The notes under the pieces: generated by a model
The model's database searches: none
The model's input: only the letters and a program-made list of their open reading frames with translations
What the model was told of the DNA's origin: nothing
Shown: positions 1 to 7,644 of the stretch, piece after piece
Position numbering within the stretch: the first letter of the stretch is position 1
Layout of the letters: every line of letters starts with the position of its first letter
Origin: DATEMK01 sp035275625
GTDB lineage: Bacteria > Bacteroidota > Bacteroidia > AKYH767-A > OLB10
DNA: 14,998 nucleotides
Reading direction: 5' to 3'
NCBI GenBank assembly: GCA_035275625.1
Contig: DATEMK010000138.1
Coordinates: forward strand, 1 to 14,998
Translations under genes and position numbers: made by a program

Positions 1-1017
1 CGGTTTGTTCATCAGGGTGAAAATATTTCCAAGATTTATATGTGAGAAAATAATGTCTTTTATTCCCCCGACTTCCTCATTGATCTTTAGCGCTACGGAA
101 AATTCCGTAAAAGCTTTTTCAAAATTCCCCTGCTTTTGATAAATTGTTCCCATGTACCCGTGACTGGCTGCAATGCCAAGCTTAAGATCAATCTCTTCGT
201 ATAGCGTGAGCGCCTTTTCATAATACTCCATTGCTTTTTTAAGATCTTTGAGATTTTGAAAACACCTTCCCAACCCTGTATAGGACTCAGCCATTCCATG
301 CTTATCTCCAAGTTTCTCCTGGAAATCAAGTGAAGTCTGATAGGTTTCAATTGCTTTAGAATAATTATTTTCATAAAAGTATATACCAGCGATATTAAGA
401 TAACTGTCCGCCATTCCCTGCAGGTTGTTTCTTGCATAGTCAATTTTAACTGCTGAATAATATTGCTTCAAAGCTTCTTCGTAATTACCCATGTCCTGGA
501 ATACAAGGCCAATGTTGCTTGTAACACTTGCTATTCCGGAACTGTCCTTTAATTCTTCTTTCATAGCAAGAGCCTGAAAAAAAATTTTGAGAGCTGAATC
601 GTATTTCCCCTGCTGATAGTAGATGACCCCGATATCATTGTTTGCACTTGCAATTCCCTTCCGGTAATTAATGCTTTGAAAAATTTTGAGCGCGCTGAAA
701 AACTCTTCAAGTGACCTGTCAAACTCGCCTTTGTTATCGTATACGATTCCTGCATTTCTGTGCGCTTCTGCAATGCCCTTCTTATAATTAATCTTTTTTG
801 AAAGCCCAATAGATTGCCCTGTTAAAAACAGGGTACTGTCAGGGTGATTGCTGATGTATTGTTTTGCGAGATGATTAAGCAAATCAACTTTTAAAGAATC
901 TGTTTTGGAATTTTCAATCAGCCGGATAAGAGAATCAACTTTAGACCGCTCCTGGGCATAAAAAACCGGGATGTTTAAAAGATAAAATATAACCAGGAAA
1001 AAGATTCGCAGTATCAT
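1..1017 (-). CDS. TPR-repeat protein, exported or membrane-anchored (C-terminus beyond window)
   Basis: An open frame runs from an ATG at 1017 to the window edge, 339 codons without a stop. Residues 1-22 form a signal peptide or N-terminal anchor (MILRIFF...FYAQ). From residue 81 a tetratricopeptide unit repeats with an exact period of 40 residues, at 81, 121, 161, 201, 241 and 281, with a seventh beginning at 321 and cut by the edge. Each unit starts G-I/M-A-x-A/S and contains a Y/F-x-x-A-L/I helix-B core, the extended TPR type with long helices. TPR arrays bind proteins. In Bacteroidota such N-terminal arrays commonly precede a transmembrane helix and a histidine kinase, LuxR-type or adenylate cyclase output domain, but that part is not visible, so the function is open. 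The start is favoured because the signal peptide begins there. It follows the cupin gene on the same strand after a 100-bp spacer. Confidence 0.9.
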   Translation of the reverse strand, partial: MILRIFFLVIFYLLNIPVFYAQERSKVDSLIRLIENSKTDSLKVDLLNHLAKQYISNHPDSTLFLTGQSIGLSKKINYKKGIAEAHRNAGIVYDNKGEFDRSLEEFFSALKIFQSINYRKGIASANNDIGVIYYQQGKYDSALKIFFQALAMKEELKDSSGIASVTSNIGLVFQDMGNYEEALKQYYSAVKIDYARNNLQGMADSYLNIAGIYFYENNYSKAIETYQTSLDFQEKLGDKHGMAESYTGLGRCFQNLKDLKKAMEYYEKALTLYEEIDLKLGIAASHGYMGTIYQKQGNFEKAFTEFSVALKINEEVGGIKDIIFSHINLGNIFTLMNKP

Positions 1018-1117
1018 AAATGCAAAATAATAATAAATTCAGCTTCGCTAAGTGAGAGGTTGTTCTTTCACCCGGCAGGTTGCAGGAATAACCGGAAGGC
1101 TGTAATAAGAAAATAAA

Positions 1118-1489
1118 CTATGGCTTGGCAAACTCTTCTGCGCTCAGCACTTCGATGCCAATGAAGTTCTCCTTTCCATCCACCCATGCATCATGTCCCG
1201 GAGGGATGGAGTATGATTCTCCGGCCTTGATTGTTTTCTGTGATCCGTCATTCATGCGCACGGTGATACTGCCGGAAACTGCATGACCAACGTTAGAGAG
1301 CTGGCATGATTCAGTGTGCACTACCGGTTTAATGCATTCAGACCAGCGCCAACCGGGTTTCATAGTAACACGCCCTAAGGTAAATCCCTGCAGCCTGACA
1401 ATTTCAACCAGGGTCTTATCCGGTTGCCGAATCTCATCAGGCTTTGCATGAGATTTCGTTTCAAATTTTGATACTGTTACTGGATTCAT
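1118..1489 (-). CDS. Small cupin-domain protein
   Basis: This is a 123-residue single-domain cupin. The core runs from about residue 38 to 115 and includes PGWRWSEC (45-52), H58, an HTESCQ segment (58-63) and the second cupin motif G90-ESYSI-PPGH, with H99. Cupins of this size bind a metal or small ligand in a beta-barrel. The ligand set here is not the classical HxH...E pattern, so metal and substrate are unknown. I chose the ATG at 1489. The same frame extends six codons to a TTG at 1507, but that TTG lies inside the -7 promoter element, so an mRNA starting there could not encode it. The 5' leader would then be only about 10 nt. No partner gene is evident; it sits between the kinase gene upstream and the TPR gene downstream and has its own promoter, so it is probably a separate transcription unit. 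Confidence 0.85.
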   Translation of the reverse strand: MNPVTVSKFETKSHAKPDEIRQPDKTLVEIVRLQGFTLGRVTMKPGWRWSECIKPVVHTESCQLSNVGHAVSGSITVRMNDGSQKTIKAGESYSIPPGHDAWVDGKENFIGIEVLSAEEFAKP

Positions 1490-1504
1490 ATCTCTTTTTT
1501 TAAG

Positions 1505-1534
1505 CAAAATTAGATTGGATAAAAAAAATTACAA
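1505..1534 (-). promoter_or_regulatory. Bacteroidota-type promoter of the cupin gene
   Basis: On the minus strand TTG (1534-1532) is followed by 19 bp and then TAATTTTG (1512-1505). This is a full match to the -33 TTG / -7 TAnnTTTG consensus of the Bacteroidota primary sigma factor. The predicted transcript starts near 1499, about 10 nt before the cupin ATG. Confidence 0.6.
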
Positions 1535-1580
1535 TCCCATAAATATGGGGGATGAAACCCGCAACCCGGCAGATTATCCC

Positions 1581-1615
1581 GCACTTTAGGAAAGGTTTCT
1601 TAATAATAAAAGTGC
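1581..1615. repeat. Inverted repeat between kinase and cupin genes
   Basis: GCACTTT (1581-1587) pairs perfectly with AAAGTGC (1609-1615) around a 21-nt loop, and GAAAGGTTTC inside the loop can form a second small stem. It lies downstream of the kinase stop (1655) and upstream of the cupin promoter. No U-run follows on either strand, so a terminator is not well supported; a transcript-end structure or an operator is possible. Confidence 0.3.
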
Positions 1616-1654
1616 AACGTGTGTGGTGACACAGGCATTGGCGGAAAAAAAAAT

Positions 1655-3826
1655 TTACAACGGCAAAGTAATTACAAATTCAGTTCCTTTCCCCGCTGCA
1701 CTGATCACTTCAATTTTTCCATTATGTTTTTCAATGATCCCATAGCTGATAGATAACCCAAGCCCGGTTCCTTTGCCAACATCTTTAGTGGTGAAAAACG
1801 GGTCAAAAATTTTCTTCTTTATTTCTTCGGTCATTCCTTTGCCGGTATCGCGAATGGAAATTTTTAATTTATTATTTTCCCGGTAAGTGGTAACGGTAAT
1901 CTTTCCATTTTCCTCTATGGCATCTATTGCATTGGTGAGAATATTCATAAAAACCTGGTTAAGCTGACCCGGGTAACATTTGATTTGAGGTAATGTTTTG
2001 TCCAGTTTTTTAATTACTTCAACCCGGTCAGCGGTACGGGCATGAAGAATAACGAGGGTGCTTTCAATTCCTTCGTTAACATCAGCGTTTTTCAAATCAT
2101 TTTCATCTAACCTTGTAAAGTTGCGAAGCCCTTTCACAATTTCCGAAGTTCGCCTGGAACCTTCTTCAATTCCATTTATTAAAGAATTAATTTCCTGTAA
2201 CGTATAGGTTAAATCAATTTGCTTCCTGTATTTTAAAATTTCTTCCATTTTCTGCTGCACGTTATCCGGATCAACGGATTCGTATTTTTCAAGCAGCGTT
2301 AAAACTTCGCTGATGTCTCTTTTAAGGGGAGTAATGTTGGCAGAAACAAAGTTGACAGGGTTATTTATTTCGTGCGCAATGCCAGCCGTAAGCAAACCTA
2401 CGGAAGCCATTTTTTCTGATTGAATGAGCTGTTGCTGCCGTTGTTCCAGCTCTCGCGTACGTTCAGCAACTTTTATCTCCAATTGGTAATTTAAATCTTC
2501 CAGTATTTTTTTTCTTTCCTGTTCCTGGAGAATGGCTTTCGCAGAAAGCTCCTGAATTTCTTTCACCTGCACTTTTAATGTTTTGTTGGTGAGCGCAAAA
2601 TCACGGGCAAGATAGATGGACATGCAAAACGGAATAGTTAAAAATATTCCGCCAGAGAAAATAATCATTAGCACAAAATTAGTGTCACTATCCATCTGAC
2701 CCAAGCTATAGAGGTAGCTGCAGAACCCCATAATACCCATTGATAAGATTATAATAAGCAGCCCTGTTCCGAATATTTTTGAACCTTTTCTTTTTTTTAT
2801 CATGCTTACTATTACAATTCGTAAAAATTCTGCCGCTACAAGAACGCCTGAGTAATTTATAGCTCTGACGGCTAAGTCGGCACGAAAAAAATTCAGCATG
2901 AAAAGAATAAAGCAAATACTTATGAGGAACCAGAAAAACTTTGGAACTTGTGTATAAAAGATAGAGTAGAACAGGCCGATAAATGAAATATAAAATAAAG
3001 AGATAAATATAATATTAAGGTTGATAAGGGTGTGAAGGAATCCGATACTGCCGCTGAAATTTCTGGAGAACAAACCATGCATAACAAAAAAACAGAAAAA
3101 GAAAAAAGTGAACAGGCTGAAATATAAATTTTGTTTTTTTTCCCTGTAGTTTAAGAACAGGAGCAGGTGGATAATGCAGAATATAGAGAAAATTCCCACG
3201 TACAAAGCATTTACAAGGTTCGAGAGATGGATTGATTTATTATCGTAAGCATAGCGGAGATCGGTTAAACCAATTTGAAAATTAATAAAGGGGATTTTAT
3301 GAATACTATCTACATCAGCAGCGTGAAAATTGGAATATCTTATTGCCAGCAGATATTTTTTACCGGTACTAAAAGTGTAAGGGACCGGAATAGGTTTAAT
3401 ATTAAAGTGCACAATTTCACTTTTTATATTTCCCGATGGGGTTCCGAATTTCCCGATTAATTTACCATCCACATAAATTTCTGCCGCACCATAGTGCCGG
3501 TAAGTAAATGCAGCCGGAAAGCCTGCCATCGTGGAATCAATGAAAATTGTTTTTCGTAACCAGGCAATACCCGAAAAATTTTTTGCAGGAAAATTTTTAA
3601 CTCTGTCGGTGTTCACTTCGGTATTGTCATTGTCAGCTGTTTCCCAGTTTTTGTCATCGTAACCGGGGTTGGCCCAAATGAGGCTGTCGCCATTATGGTA
3701 TTTCCACTCGCGGTACAGGTTTTGAATTTTGTTATTTATGCTGTCGCGGGTAAATGATTCGATGAGAAACTGACCCTCCGAAAAAAATGGGATAAACAGG
3801 AGTAACAGCAAAACATGTTTTTTCAT
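1655..3826 (-). CDS. 7TM (7TMR-DISM-type) sensor histidine kinase
   Basis: This is a 723-residue membrane sensor kinase. Residues 1-19 are a signal peptide (MKKHVLLLLL...SEGQ). Residues 20-195 form an extracytoplasmic beta-rich, galactose-binding-like domain (AEIYVDGKLIGKFG at 115-128). About seven hydrophobic segments span 203-410, and a coiled coil covers 412-470. The transmitter follows: H-box with phospho-acceptor H485 (GIAHEINNP), N-box with N628 and N632, G1 at D660-TGKGM, F-box at 674-678 and G2 GKGTGLGLS at 684-692. All catalytic motifs are intact. The ATG at 3826 was chosen because it starts the signal peptide; a longer frame to 3904 would overlap the upstream hydrolase and lacks a signal sequence at its start. 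It begins 32 bp after the hydrolase stop, so the two are probably cotranscribed. No response regulator is in the window, so it is an orphan locally, and its ligand is unknown. Confidence 0.92.
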   Translation of the reverse strand: MKKHVLLLLLFIPFFSEGQFLIESFTRDSINNKIQNLYREWKYHNGDSLIWANPGYDDKNWETADNDNTEVNTDRVKNFPAKNFSGIAWLRKTIFIDSTMAGFPAAFTYRHYGAAEIYVDGKLIGKFGTPSGNIKSEIVHFNIKPIPVPYTFSTGKKYLLAIRYSNFHAADVDSIHKIPFINFQIGLTDLRYAYDNKSIHLSNLVNALYVGIFSIFCIIHLLLFLNYREKKQNLYFSLFTFFFFCFFVMHGLFSRNFSGSIGFLHTLINLNIIFISLFYISFIGLFYSIFYTQVPKFFWFLISICFILFMLNFFRADLAVRAINYSGVLVAAEFLRIVIVSMIKKRKGSKIFGTGLLIIILSMGIMGFCSYLYSLGQMDSDTNFVLMIIFSGGIFLTIPFCMSIYLARDFALTNKTLKVQVKEIQELSAKAILQEQERKKILEDLNYQLEIKVAERTRELEQRQQQLIQSEKMASVGLLTAGIAHEINNPVNFVSANITPLKRDISEVLTLLEKYESVDPDNVQQKMEEILKYRKQIDLTYTLQEINSLINGIEEGSRRTSEIVKGLRNFTRLDENDLKNADVNEGIESTLVILHARTADRVEVIKKLDKTLPQIKCYPGQLNQVFMNILTNAIDAIEENGKITVTTYRENNKLKISIRDTGKGMTEEIKKKIFDPFFTTKDVGKGTGLGLSISYGIIEKHNGKIEVISAAGKGTEFVITLPL

Positions 3827-3858
3827 TGGAGGAGAATTTAGAAGAGTTCTAATGGGAA

Positions 3859-5412
3859 TTACTCCAAAATAATTTTTCTCACAATTATTTTTTTCTCCAT
3901 CCAAACTTTCAAAAAATAAATTCCCGGTGAAATATTTTCCCGGTCCATTTTATAATAATTGTTATTTATCTTTTCAACTTTTCGAACGGTCTTTCCTGTT
4001 ACATCAGAAAGCTCAATGGAAGAAATAAGTTCATTTTTATTTTTGATTGTTACAAAAAAATCAGCGGGAGCGGGATTCGGATAAATGTCCACTGAATTAT
4101 TCAGTACTTCCGGGGAATGAATTCCGGTTACAAGATTCAGGCAATAAACAATGCGTGGATTAAGGTAATTCATGATGGTGTCAATATATGCAAGCGCCCT
4201 GGCTTTGCTCATTCCGGGGTTATCAAGAACTGCATTGTGAAAAATATCACCGCCATTTATAACTCCGACTGCCTGCGCCCCTGCAACTGTAGCGAGTGAA
4301 TCATACCACTCCCAGGGAGCAACCTGGTCTGATGGAATGGTCGCAAACGGGTATAATCCATCATAACCGTTATTCAATGTATTTGCGTGTTGTGTATATA
4401 CATCCGTGAAACCTGCATTGATAAAACAGTTGTTATTCCCGGCCTGGTCTGCAAACGGGATTATATAGTTGCTTCCGCTCACCTGCATTAAAGTATCCAA
4501 TGACGAAGGAACAATTGCAATTCCTGTATTGTAAGGAGTGTAGGGATCACCCGTCACCTGAAATGCCACCATGGGCGCATTTCCGGGTTCCATCCAGGAA
4601 CTGTCACATAAAGCGCCACCGATGTTAAAAACGAACTGCACGTTATTCGTGTGTCCCGGAGAATTATTCGGAAAATTAAAAGAAGCATTGCCACCGTATC
4701 CGTCAAAGTCGCCTTGCTGGGCAATGTTAATATAAGGTTGCCCGGATATATAGTTGTATGGCGCTCCAACGTTGTTAGAAGAAAGAAATTCAGGAATAGC
4801 TATTTCAGCGAAATTATCTAATGCCGCGTAAGCAAGCGAAACAAAACCGCCTGAACCTGATCCTCCAAGAATAACTTTATTAGAATCAATTTTAAATGTA
4901 TTAGTTGTCGCTTCATCTTCCCTGAAAAAACGCACGCAGCATTTTGCATCCTGCATAGCGCGGTAAACAGCTTGTACCAGGGTGCCTTTCCTGATGTCAG
5001 AATTTATTCCTCCGCCCGTTGCATAAGGATTGTTTCCCAGGCGATAGGACATGGCAGCAACGACATATCCGCGTTTTGCAAAACGAGTACACATTTCAAC
5101 AATTGCACTATCGGTCCTGGAACCTGTCGGAGACATATTAATATAAGTTGGCAAAAAAAGTCCGGGATGCATCAGGATTATTAAAGGCCGGTGAAGCATC
5201 GGATCTGTAACACCTCCGGGTTCGTAAACATCCATGGTGAGGTTCTCCAGGACAGGAGCCCCTGTCAATACAGAAAAATTACTTGCATACGTTACACTCT
5301 GTGTCTTCATTGCCGAAGGAAAAACTTCGGATAAAAATCGTTGCGCATGGCATTGAACTGTAAAAAATGCCATAACAGAAATTAAAAGGAACGAGAGAGA
5401 ATATTTTTTCAT
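3859..5412 (-). CDS. Exported alpha/beta-hydrolase-like protein with T9SS type A sorting domain
   Basis: This is a 517-residue exported protein. Residues 1-24 are a signal peptide ending CHAQ. Residues about 50-420 resemble a carboxylesterase-type alpha/beta hydrolase: a strand and oxyanion-type turn LIILMHPG (77-84), a helix after GYVVAAMSYRLG (115-126), the nucleophile-elbow region ILGGSGSGGF (181-190), a candidate acid D289 in TGDPYTPY, and a candidate histidine H392. The elbow is not a canonical GxSxG: G186 sits where the serine is expected and S185 or S187 flank it, so activity is uncertain. The tail from about 440 (VDIYPNPAPADFFV ... GKTVRKVE ... SPGIYFLKVW ... VRKIILE) is a Por-type sorting domain, which directs transport across the outer membrane by T9SS with removal or surface attachment. 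It is probably the first gene of an operon with the sensor kinase. The substrate is unknown. Confidence 0.88.
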   Translation of the reverse strand: MKKYSLSFLLISVMAFFTVQCHAQRFLSEVFPSAMKTQSVTYASNFSVLTGAPVLENLTMDVYEPGGVTDPMLHRPLIILMHPGLFLPTYINMSPTGSRTDSAIVEMCTRFAKRGYVVAAMSYRLGNNPYATGGGINSDIRKGTLVQAVYRAMQDAKCCVRFFREDEATTNTFKIDSNKVILGGSGSGGFVSLAYAALDNFAEIAIPEFLSSNNVGAPYNYISGQPYINIAQQGDFDGYGGNASFNFPNNSPGHTNNVQFVFNIGGALCDSSWMEPGNAPMVAFQVTGDPYTPYNTGIAIVPSSLDTLMQVSGSNYIIPFADQAGNNNCFINAGFTDVYTQHANTLNNGYDGLYPFATIPSDQVAPWEWYDSLATVAGAQAVGVINGGDIFHNAVLDNPGMSKARALAYIDTIMNYLNPRIVYCLNLVTGIHSPEVLNNSVDIYPNPAPADFFVTIKNKNELISSIELSDVTGKTVRKVEKINNNYYKMDRENISPGIYFLKVWMEKKIIVRKIILE

Positions 5413-5439
5413 CAGATATGCTTTTATTTGGATTTGAAG

Positions 5440-5447
5440 TAAAGATA
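5440..5447 (-). promoter_or_regulatory. Possible -7 element of the hydrolase/kinase operon
   Basis: TATCTTTA on the minus strand matches seven of eight positions of TAnnTTTG, 28 bp before the hydrolase ATG. No TTG lies at the expected upstream distance, so this is weak. Confidence 0.3.
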
Positions 5448-5473
5448 ATTAATTTAGGGTTTAATGAAACTGC

Positions 5474-5487
5474 CAACTATCAACTAT
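5474..5487. repeat. Heptamer tandem repeat, CAACTAT x2
   Basis: Two perfect copies of CAACTAT sit back to back in the 83-bp spacer between the nuclease-fold gene stop and the hydrolase start. It is one of several 7-bp repeats in spacers of this window. Confidence 0.6.
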
Positions 5488-5495
5488 CTGCTGTT

Positions 5496-6608
5496 TCATG
5501 GCAAAACTACTTTACAAACCACCGGGTAATGATCAGAAAGTTTTCGCTGAATGGTTGTGAAATCATAAGATTTTATCTGGGGTGAATGAAAAATAAAATC
5601 AATTCTGAAAGCGGGAAACGGACCGGCATAAGTACTTCCGAAACCATGGCCGCTTTCGCGGAATGCATCGCATAAATTTTCACTGATCGTTTTGTATGAG
5701 TAGGAGGAAGGTGTATCATTAAAATCACCGCACAGGATTACAGGATGAACGGAAGAAAGGATATTAGCAGCAATCGTATCCGCCTGTGCTGCACGTTTAG
5801 TAAATGCAATCTTCAGCCGGGAGAAGATTTTTTTTATCCCTGTGGTATTTTCTTCTTCAATATTATATCCAACCTGGTTTATAAACCTGTAATCCTCCTG
5901 TCCGAACCGTATAGATTGCAGGTGACAATTGTATACCCTGACTGTATCACGGTTTGCAATTAAATCAGCATACAGGCAAAGATTAGAGCCCCTGTGGTTA
6001 AAATCAATTACCTTTTTATTGATGAGCGGATGCTTGCTGAATATTGCCATGCCCCAATGATCTATCCTATGAAGGCTTACAGGAAGGACAACATGTGCAA
6101 AGGGCATCCCGACATCTTTCATCATGGTCTTTACAGTTTGAAATTTTCCCGAGTCAGAAGTATAAAATTCCTGGAAACATACTACATCGGGAGATTCCTT
6201 TTTAATCATTTCAAAAATCTGCTCTCTTGTTTTTGATTTGCCTGTCCAGTTTCCAAGCCAGTTATACAAATCAAAATTGCGGACATTGAATGACATTATT
6301 TTTAATGAGGCTTGCCCCTGCACTTCTTCCGTCTTATTAAATCTTACCTGGGCAAAAGCCGGAAGACTTTTTAATCCAATTAAAAAAGGAATGAGCGGCA
6401 GCATAAATAATTTTTTTCTTTTCATCATCCAGAAAACCAGGAAGAAAAAATTCAATAGATAAATTACCGGGAATCCGAGCCCTAAAAAAGCAATAACCCA
6501 TGACTTTTGCGGACTGATGTAAGGAGCAACAGAGGAAAATAATGCTGCGATGAAAATAACAAAGGAAACAGGGAAAATAAATTTTTCAAAAAAAGAAAAC
6601 CGGGGCAT
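5496..6608 (-). CDS. Membrane-anchored endonuclease/exonuclease/phosphatase-family protein
   Basis: This is a 370-residue protein. Three hydrophobic segments (about 10-30, 36-60 and 66-85) anchor it in the inner membrane. Residues 101-370 form an endonuclease/exonuclease/phosphatase (DNase I-like) fold with a complete active-site set: SFNVRNFD with N108, CFQEFY with the metal-binding E147, NCHL with H229, CGDFND with D295 and N297, RIDFIF with D337 and SDHYPV with D359 and H360. The family cleaves phosphodiester or phosphate bonds in nucleic acids, phosphoinositides or other substrates. Sequence alone does not say which, and a membrane-anchored form need not be a DNA nuclease. The three hydrophobic segments would put the catalytic domain on the periplasmic side if the N-terminus is cytoplasmic. 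It is the last gene of the mutL-rhomboid-rhomboid series and starts 52 bp after the first rhomboid stop. Confidence 0.9.
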   Translation of the reverse strand: MPRFSFFEKFIFPVSFVIFIAALFSSVAPYISPQKSWVIAFLGLGFPVIYLLNFFFLVFWMMKRKKLFMLPLIPFLIGLKSLPAFAQVRFNKTEEVQGQASLKIMSFNVRNFDLYNWLGNWTGKSKTREQIFEMIKKESPDVVCFQEFYTSDSGKFQTVKTMMKDVGMPFAHVVLPVSLHRIDHWGMAIFSKHPLINKKVIDFNHRGSNLCLYADLIANRDTVRVYNCHLQSIRFGQEDYRFINQVGYNIEEENTTGIKKIFSRLKIAFTKRAAQADTIAANILSSVHPVILCGDFNDTPSSYSYKTISENLCDAFRESGHGFGSTYAGPFPAFRIDFIFHSPQIKSYDFTTIQRKLSDHYPVVCKVVLP

Positions 6609-6648
6609 CAGCGAATACGAATCTATACGAATTTACGAATAACGAATT
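6609..6648. repeat. ACGAAT repeat array abutting a start codon
   Basis: Four perfect ACGAAT hexamers (6617, 6627, 6635 and 6642) and one GCGAAT (6611) fall within 38 bp, spaced 6-10 bp apart. The array touches the ATG of the nuclease-fold gene. A related element lies directly upstream of the gldF ATG in the same orientation. Confidence 0.65.
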
Positions 6649-6660
6649 TTACATTGAAGC

Positions 6661-7557
6661 TTAAACCTTTTTATTCCCGCTTGCTTTAAATAAAATTTCT
6701 TTTTCTTCTTTCGACAAGCTGGTGTAACCTGACCTGCTGATTTTGTCGAGTATCTTATCAATAGTTTCCTGGTCGGGTTCACCGCGTGAAGCGGAACTTT
6801 TTTTTGCAGCAGGATTTTTATAAGCCACTTTCATTTTTGGTTTAGGTTTAAAAATGCCGGAAATAAAATCTGCCAGCTTATTAAATCCTTTGGCAAGATC
6901 ATTTCCTTTTTGCAATTGCCTGATATAAATAAATCCGAATAAAGCACCGCCTAAATGTGCAATGTGCCCCCCGGCATTTGATCCTGATATACTGATCAGG
7001 TCAAGCAAAACAGAAAATCCTGCAATGTATTTCATTTTAACCGGTCCGAGGAATAATAAAAAAATCGTATAATCAGGAAGCAGCGTGGCAACAGCCATTG
7101 TAATGGCAAGCACGCTTCCGGAGGCGCCTAACGCATACGAAGAATGAACTGCATTTGAAAAAAGCGGAAAAATATTAAAGAATAAAATATAAAGTATTGC
7201 GCCTGCTATTCCCCCCAGGATGTATGTGCTTAATAATTTTTTACTGCCAAGATATTCGACAAGAATTTTTCCCATCCAGTACAGCCAAAGCATATTGAAA
7301 AGAATATGCAAAAGATTTTCATGCAGGAAAGCATACGTTACAATACTCCATGGTTGCCAAACCAAACTTTTTATTGATGCAGGTACTGCCAGTTCCTTTA
7401 TGACAAGTTCATATCCTGAAAAATCAATATTGAACAATTGAAAAGCAACTTTGCTCAGGTTTATAACTAAAAACACAGCAACATTAATGATAATCAGCGT
7501 TTGCAGCGTATCCCTCTTTTGCAGGCTGTGTTTTATGTCTTCAATAAAAGATGACAT
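6661..7557 (-). CDS. Rhomboid-family intramembrane serine protease with cytoplasmic tail
   Basis: This is a 298-residue rhomboid with about six membrane helices between residues 18 and 215. The catalytic serine is S146 in GASGS and the catalytic histidine H201 in HIAHLGGALFG; H80-ENLLHILFN (80-88) is the usual motif on helix 2. Rhomboids cleave transmembrane helices of substrate proteins within the bilayer. After the last helix a basic linker leads into a short conserved tail (267-293: ILDKISRSGYTSLSKEEKEI...). I recall such a tail at the end of many Bacteroidota rhomboids, described there as a domain of unknown function. The start is an ATG. It is the second of two rhomboid genes in tandem, 87 bp after the other. 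Substrates are unknown. Confidence 0.93.
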   Translation of the reverse strand: MSSFIEDIKHSLQKRDTLQTLIIINVAVFLVINLSKVAFQLFNIDFSGYELVIKELAVPASIKSLVWQPWSIVTYAFLHENLLHILFNMLWLYWMGKILVEYLGSKKLLSTYILGGIAGAILYILFFNIFPLFSNAVHSSYALGASGSVLAITMAVATLLPDYTIFLLFLGPVKMKYIAGFSVLLDLISISGSNAGGHIAHLGGALFGFIYIRQLQKGNDLAKGFNKLADFISGIFKPKPKMKVAYKNPAAKKSSASRGEPDQETIDKILDKISRSGYTSLSKEEKEILFKASGNKKV

Positions 7558-7599
7558 TTTGTGATTCGGTTGAAGAATTTTTTTTCTTTTGAGGATTAC

Positions 7600-7631
7600 A
7601 TTCGGAAATTCGTAATGATTCGTTATTCGTA
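7600..7631. repeat. ATTCG repeat array (inverse of the 6609-6648 array)
   Basis: ATTCG occurs at 7600, 7608, 7618 and 7625 in the 87-bp spacer between the two rhomboid genes. ATTCGTTATTCGTA (7618-7631) is the exact reverse complement of 6634-6647, so the downstream rhomboid gene is bracketed by an inverted 14-bp pair. Confidence 0.65.
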
Positions 7632-7644
7632 CAATACACTTTAA

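Noticed and set aside
93..809. Two minus-strand frames of 116 and 82 codons over the TPR gene
   Set aside because: They lie in frames other than the continuous TPR frame, which shows clear 40-residue repeats from 1017 to the edge.
1490..1507. TTG extension of the cupin gene
   Set aside because: The TTG is part of the -7 promoter element, and the ATG at 1489 is a better start.
1620..1633. TGTGT-GGTG-ACACA hairpin as kinase terminator
   Set aside because: Only a 5-bp stem, and no U-run follows on the minus strand.
3827..3904. N-terminal extension of the sensor kinase
   Set aside because: It overlaps the hydrolase end and would bury the signal peptide.
5279..5476. 65-residue minus-strand ORF over the hydrolase start
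   Set aside because: Overlaps the signal peptide coding region in another frame and has no recognisable feature.
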